A stretch of DNA of 7,044 nucleotides, taken from positions 1 through 7,044 of the forward strand of contig DJPP01000124.1 of NCBI GenBank assembly GCA_002438575.1, read 5' to 3'. This DNA comes from Oscillospiraceae bacterium UBA6409 (lineage in GTDB: Bacteria; Bacillota; Clostridia; Oscillospirales; Oscillospiraceae). Shown in pieces: positions 5,693 to 7,044 of the stretch. The notes below the pieces were generated by a model. It saw only the letters and a program-made list of their open reading frames with translations, did not search any database and was not told the origin of the DNA. Within the stretch, counting starts at the first letter, position 1; each line of letters opens with the position of its first letter. The translations under genes and the position numbers were made by a program.

Positions 5693-6034
5693 CTACATCC
5701 GGGCCTCAGCCCAGTCGCTGAGCTGCTCCAGAATGGGCAGCAGCGCCCGGCAGCTGTCCGTGGGGCCATATTCTACCCGCACCGGCACCTCCAGATACTC
5801 CCGCCGCGTCACCAGCCCGTCGCGCTCCAGCTCCCGCAGGGCCGAGGCCAGCACCGTGTTGGAGATGCCGTCCAGCTTGCCCCGCAGCGCGTTGTAGCGG
5901 ATATTCCCGGCGTTGGCCACGGCGCACAGGATCTGCACCTTCCACTTGCCGCCGATCAGCTGCATGGCGTGGTGCAGCGGACATTTCTCCATACAGGGAC
6001 AGTCGTAGTGGTTCTGCGGCATGGTCTGTGACAT
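5693..6034 (-). CDS. HxlR-family winged-helix transcriptional regulator
   Basis: 113 residues, the usual size for this MarR-like family of dimeric DNA-binding proteins. The characteristic opening CPLHHAMQLIGGKWKVQIL is at 18-36. The recognition region LDGISNTVLASALRELERDGLV follows, then the wing REYLEVPVRVEYGPT and the closing dimer helix LLPILEQLSDWAEA. The start at 6034 has AAGGAGG (6043-6049) 8 bases upstream; earlier and later in-frame ATGs lack this. Residues 9-22 carry an unusual cluster, Cys12, Cys14 and Cys18 with His9, His21 and His22, where the family commonly has one redox-active Cys. This could sense thiol stress or a metal. The gene is divergent from the LysE-type exporter and the promoters overlap, so it probably controls the exporter and itself. 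Family call is firm; ligand and target are inferred. Confidence 0.92.
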   Translation of the reverse strand: MSQTMPQNHYDCPCMEKCPLHHAMQLIGGKWKVQILCAVANAGNIRYNALRGKLDGISNTVLASALRELERDGLVTRREYLEVPVRVEYGPTDSCRALLPILEQLSDWAEARM

Positions 6035-6073
6035 GGTAAGCCCCTCCTTACTTGCCCATAAAAATCTGCGCTC

Positions 6074-6087
6074 TTGCATTTCTGCAA
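6074..6087. promoter_or_regulatory. Candidate operator, TTGCA-N4-TGCAA
   Basis: A perfect 5-base inverted repeat with a 4-base spacer. It covers the -35 box of the exporter promoter and lies in the early transcribed leader of the HxlR gene, where a bound regulator could block both. A second imperfect dyad, CTAT-N9-ATAG (6090-6106), is centred on the overlapping -10 boxes. Either could be the HxlR site. Confidence 0.4.
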
Positions 6088-6101
6088 AGCTATGGTATCA
6101 T
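6074..6101 (+). promoter_or_regulatory. Promoter of the LysE-type exporter
   Basis: TTGCAT (6074-6079), 16-base spacer, TATCAT (6096-6101), with TGG forming an extended -10. The -35 match is poor beyond TTG, so activity may rest on the extended -10. Expected start is near 6108, about 45 bases before the start codon. Confidence 0.5.
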
Positions 6102-6128
6102 TATAGCAGGTAAGAAAACCGGAGTAAA
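6100..6128 (-). promoter_or_regulatory. Promoter of the HxlR regulator
   Basis: Minus strand: TTTACT (6128-6123), 17-base spacer, perfect TATAAT (6105-6100), with TGC forming an extended -10. Its -10 box shares two bases with the -10 box of the oppositely directed exporter promoter, so the two cannot both be occupied by RNA polymerase. Confidence 0.65.
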
Positions 6129-6152
6129 TAGCATAAGGAGAAAATCACAGCC

Positions 6153-6770
6153 ATGAATATCTATCTTCAGGGGTTGACCATGGGCCTGGCCTATGTGGCG
6201 CCCATCGGTCTGCAAAACCTGTTTGTCATCAACAGCGCCCTGACGCAGAAGCGCAGCCGTGTCTATATCACCGCGCTCATCGTCATCTTCTGGGATATCT
6301 CGCTGGGTGTGGCCTGCTTCCTGGGCGCCGGTGCGCTGATGCAGGCGCTGCCCTGGCTGCAAAAGGTCATCCTGGGGCTGGGCAGTCTGATCGTCATCTA
6401 TATCGGCATCGGCCTGCTGCGGTCCAAGGCCAGTCTGGAGGGCGGCCGGGATGTGAACGTGCCCATCTGGAAGCTGGCCGGCTCCGCCTTCGTGGTCACC
6501 TGGCTGAACCCCCAGGCCATCATTGACGGCACCATGATGCTGGGCGCCTTCCGGGCCACCCTGACCAACGGCGGCGACCTGTTCTTCATCTGCGGCTTCG
6601 GCTCCGCCTCGGTGATCTGGTTCCTGACGCTGTCCACTGTGGTGTCCCTGCTGGGCAGCAAGTTCAACGAGAAGGTGCTGAACATCATCAACAAGGTCTG
6701 CGGCGCCGTTATCATCTTCTACGGACTGAAGCTGCTGTACAACTTTGCCCAGATGATGGGCTGGCTGTAA
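6153..6770 (+). CDS. LysE/ArgO-family amino acid exporter
   Basis: 205 residues, the standard size for this inner-membrane exporter family. About six hydrophobic segments are visible, near 5-26, 36-58, 67-90, 108-131, 143-167 and 176-198. The N-terminal motif APIGLQNLFVIN (16-27) corresponds to the GPQN region of LysE and ArgO, with Leu20 in place of the usual proline. WLNPQAIIDG (117-126) corresponds to the conserved NP..D segment. Family members export lysine, arginine or other amino acids to relieve excess; the substrate here is not readable. AAGGAG (6135-6140) lies 12 bases before the start, slightly long, but no better start exists. It is divergent from an HxlR regulator, not the LysR-type LysG or ArgP usually linked with this family. 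A strong terminator follows directly. Confidence 0.88.
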   Translation: MNIYLQGLTMGLAYVAPIGLQNLFVINSALTQKRSRVYITALIVIFWDISLGVACFLGAGALMQALPWLQKVILGLGSLIVIYIGIGLLRSKASLEGGRDVNVPIWKLAGSAFVVTWLNPQAIIDGTMMLGAFRATLTNGGDLFFICGFGSASVIWFLTLSTVVSLLGSKFNEKVLNIINKVCGAVIIFYGLKLLYNFAQMMGWL

Positions 6771-6775
6771 AACAC

Positions 6776-6804
6776 TTCACAAATCACGTCCTTTCTGCTA
6801 CAAT
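6776..6804 (+). promoter_or_regulatory. Promoter of truA, inside the exporter terminator
   Basis: TTCACA (6776-6781), 17-base spacer, TACAAT (6799-6804), with TGC forming an extended -10. Each hexamer matches the consensus at five of six positions. The spacer is the 5' arm of the terminator hairpin and the -10 box is in its loop. Expected start is near 6811, leaving a leader of about 19 bases that lacks the 5' arm and so cannot form the terminator. Confidence 0.65.
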
Positions 6805-6829
6805 AAGGCAGAAAGGGCGTGATCTTTTT
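6783..6829 (+). terminator. Intrinsic terminator of the LysE-type exporter gene
   Basis: A 16-pair stem (6783-6798 with 6808-6823, one G-U pair at 6789/6817) with a 9-base loop, followed by CTTTTT (6824-6829). It ends directly at the truA start codon. Confidence 0.85.
6810..6824 (+). promoter_or_regulatory. Extended ribosome-binding region of truA
   Basis: AGAAAGGGCGTGATC matches AGAAAGGAGGTGATC, the full complement of a Firmicute 16S rRNA tail, at 13 of 15 positions; the two mismatches are in the usual core. The position matching the core ends 10 bases before the truA ATG. It is also the 3' arm of the exporter terminator. Confidence 0.5.
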
Positions 6830-7044
6830 ATGGAACAGAACTACCGGCTAACCATCGCCTACGACGGCTCCCGCTTCTTCGGCTGGGAGCGCCAGCCGGA
6901 CAAGGATACCATCCAGGGGAAGCTGGAGGCCGTGCTGGGCACATTGCAGGGCCATCCGGTGAACGTCATCGGCGCGGGCCGCACCGACGCCGGTGTTCAC
7001 GCCCGGGCCATGACCGCCAACGTGGTGCTGGACGTGACGGAGAC
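6830..7044 (+). CDS. truA: tRNA pseudouridine synthase A, 5' part only
   Basis: 71 residues are visible before the right edge. TruA converts uridines 38-40 of the tRNA anticodon arm to pseudouridine. The N-terminus LTIAYDGSRFFGWERQP (7-23) is the family opening, and IQGKLEAVL follows at 28-36. The catalytic motif GAGRTDAGVHARA is at 48-60, with Asp53 as the essential aspartate. The start at 6830 fits the family N-terminus. The ribosome site is not a normal GGAGG but a longer, interrupted match at 6810-6824. It seems to have its own promoter, in the terminator of the exporter gene. Confidence 0.93.
   Translation, partial: MEQNYRLTIAYDGSRFFGWERQPDKDTIQGKLEAVLGTLQGHPVNVIGAGRTDAGVHARAMTANVVLDVTE

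Overview
The window looks like a stretch of GC-rich Firmicute chromosome, most likely a gut-type Clostridia member of the Oscillospirales. That is inferred from purine-rich AAGGAGG-type ribosome sites, sigma-A promoters with extended -10 boxes, a Ser46-type HPr, a ROK sugar kinase and AT-rich islands between GC-rich genes. No phage, insertion sequence, CRISPR array, tRNA or rRNA gene is visible. The genes are mostly housekeeping or sugar-related, so the more unusual content is in the intergenic regions.

Layout. Positions 1-263 (-) hold the 5' part of an unrecognised membrane-anchored protein with its own promoter and a dyad operator candidate. Positions 389-2435 (-) hold a two-gene unit: a Gfo/Idh/MocA-type oxidoreductase followed by a ROK-family glucokinase, ending in a bidirectional hairpin terminator at 349-386. 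Positions 2564-3136 (-) encode a compact Sfp-type 4'-phosphopantetheinyl transferase. It is divergent from uvrC (3323-5137, +), the excision-repair nuclease subunit. uvrC converges on ptsH/HPr (5220-5480, -), and the two share a bidirectional terminator. Positions 5693-6034 (-) encode an HxlR-family regulator, transcribed divergently from a LysE/ArgO-type exporter (6153-6770, +). The window ends inside truA (6830-7044, +).

How the parts relate. The oxidoreductase and kinase are probably one sugar-processing operon, with a GC-rich hairpin between the genes and no second promoter. The HxlR regulator and the exporter look like a regulator-target pair: their -10 boxes overlap on opposite strands and a short inverted repeat lies beside them. 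HPr is a carbon-regulation hub and stands alone with its own promoter.

The most unusual structure is at 6776-6830. A strong sigma-A-like promoter for truA lies inside the terminator hairpin of the exporter gene. The hairpin's 5' arm copies the 3' tail of 16S rRNA at 13 of 14 positions, while its 3' arm carries the likely truA ribosome-binding region. No clearly new multi-gene system was found.
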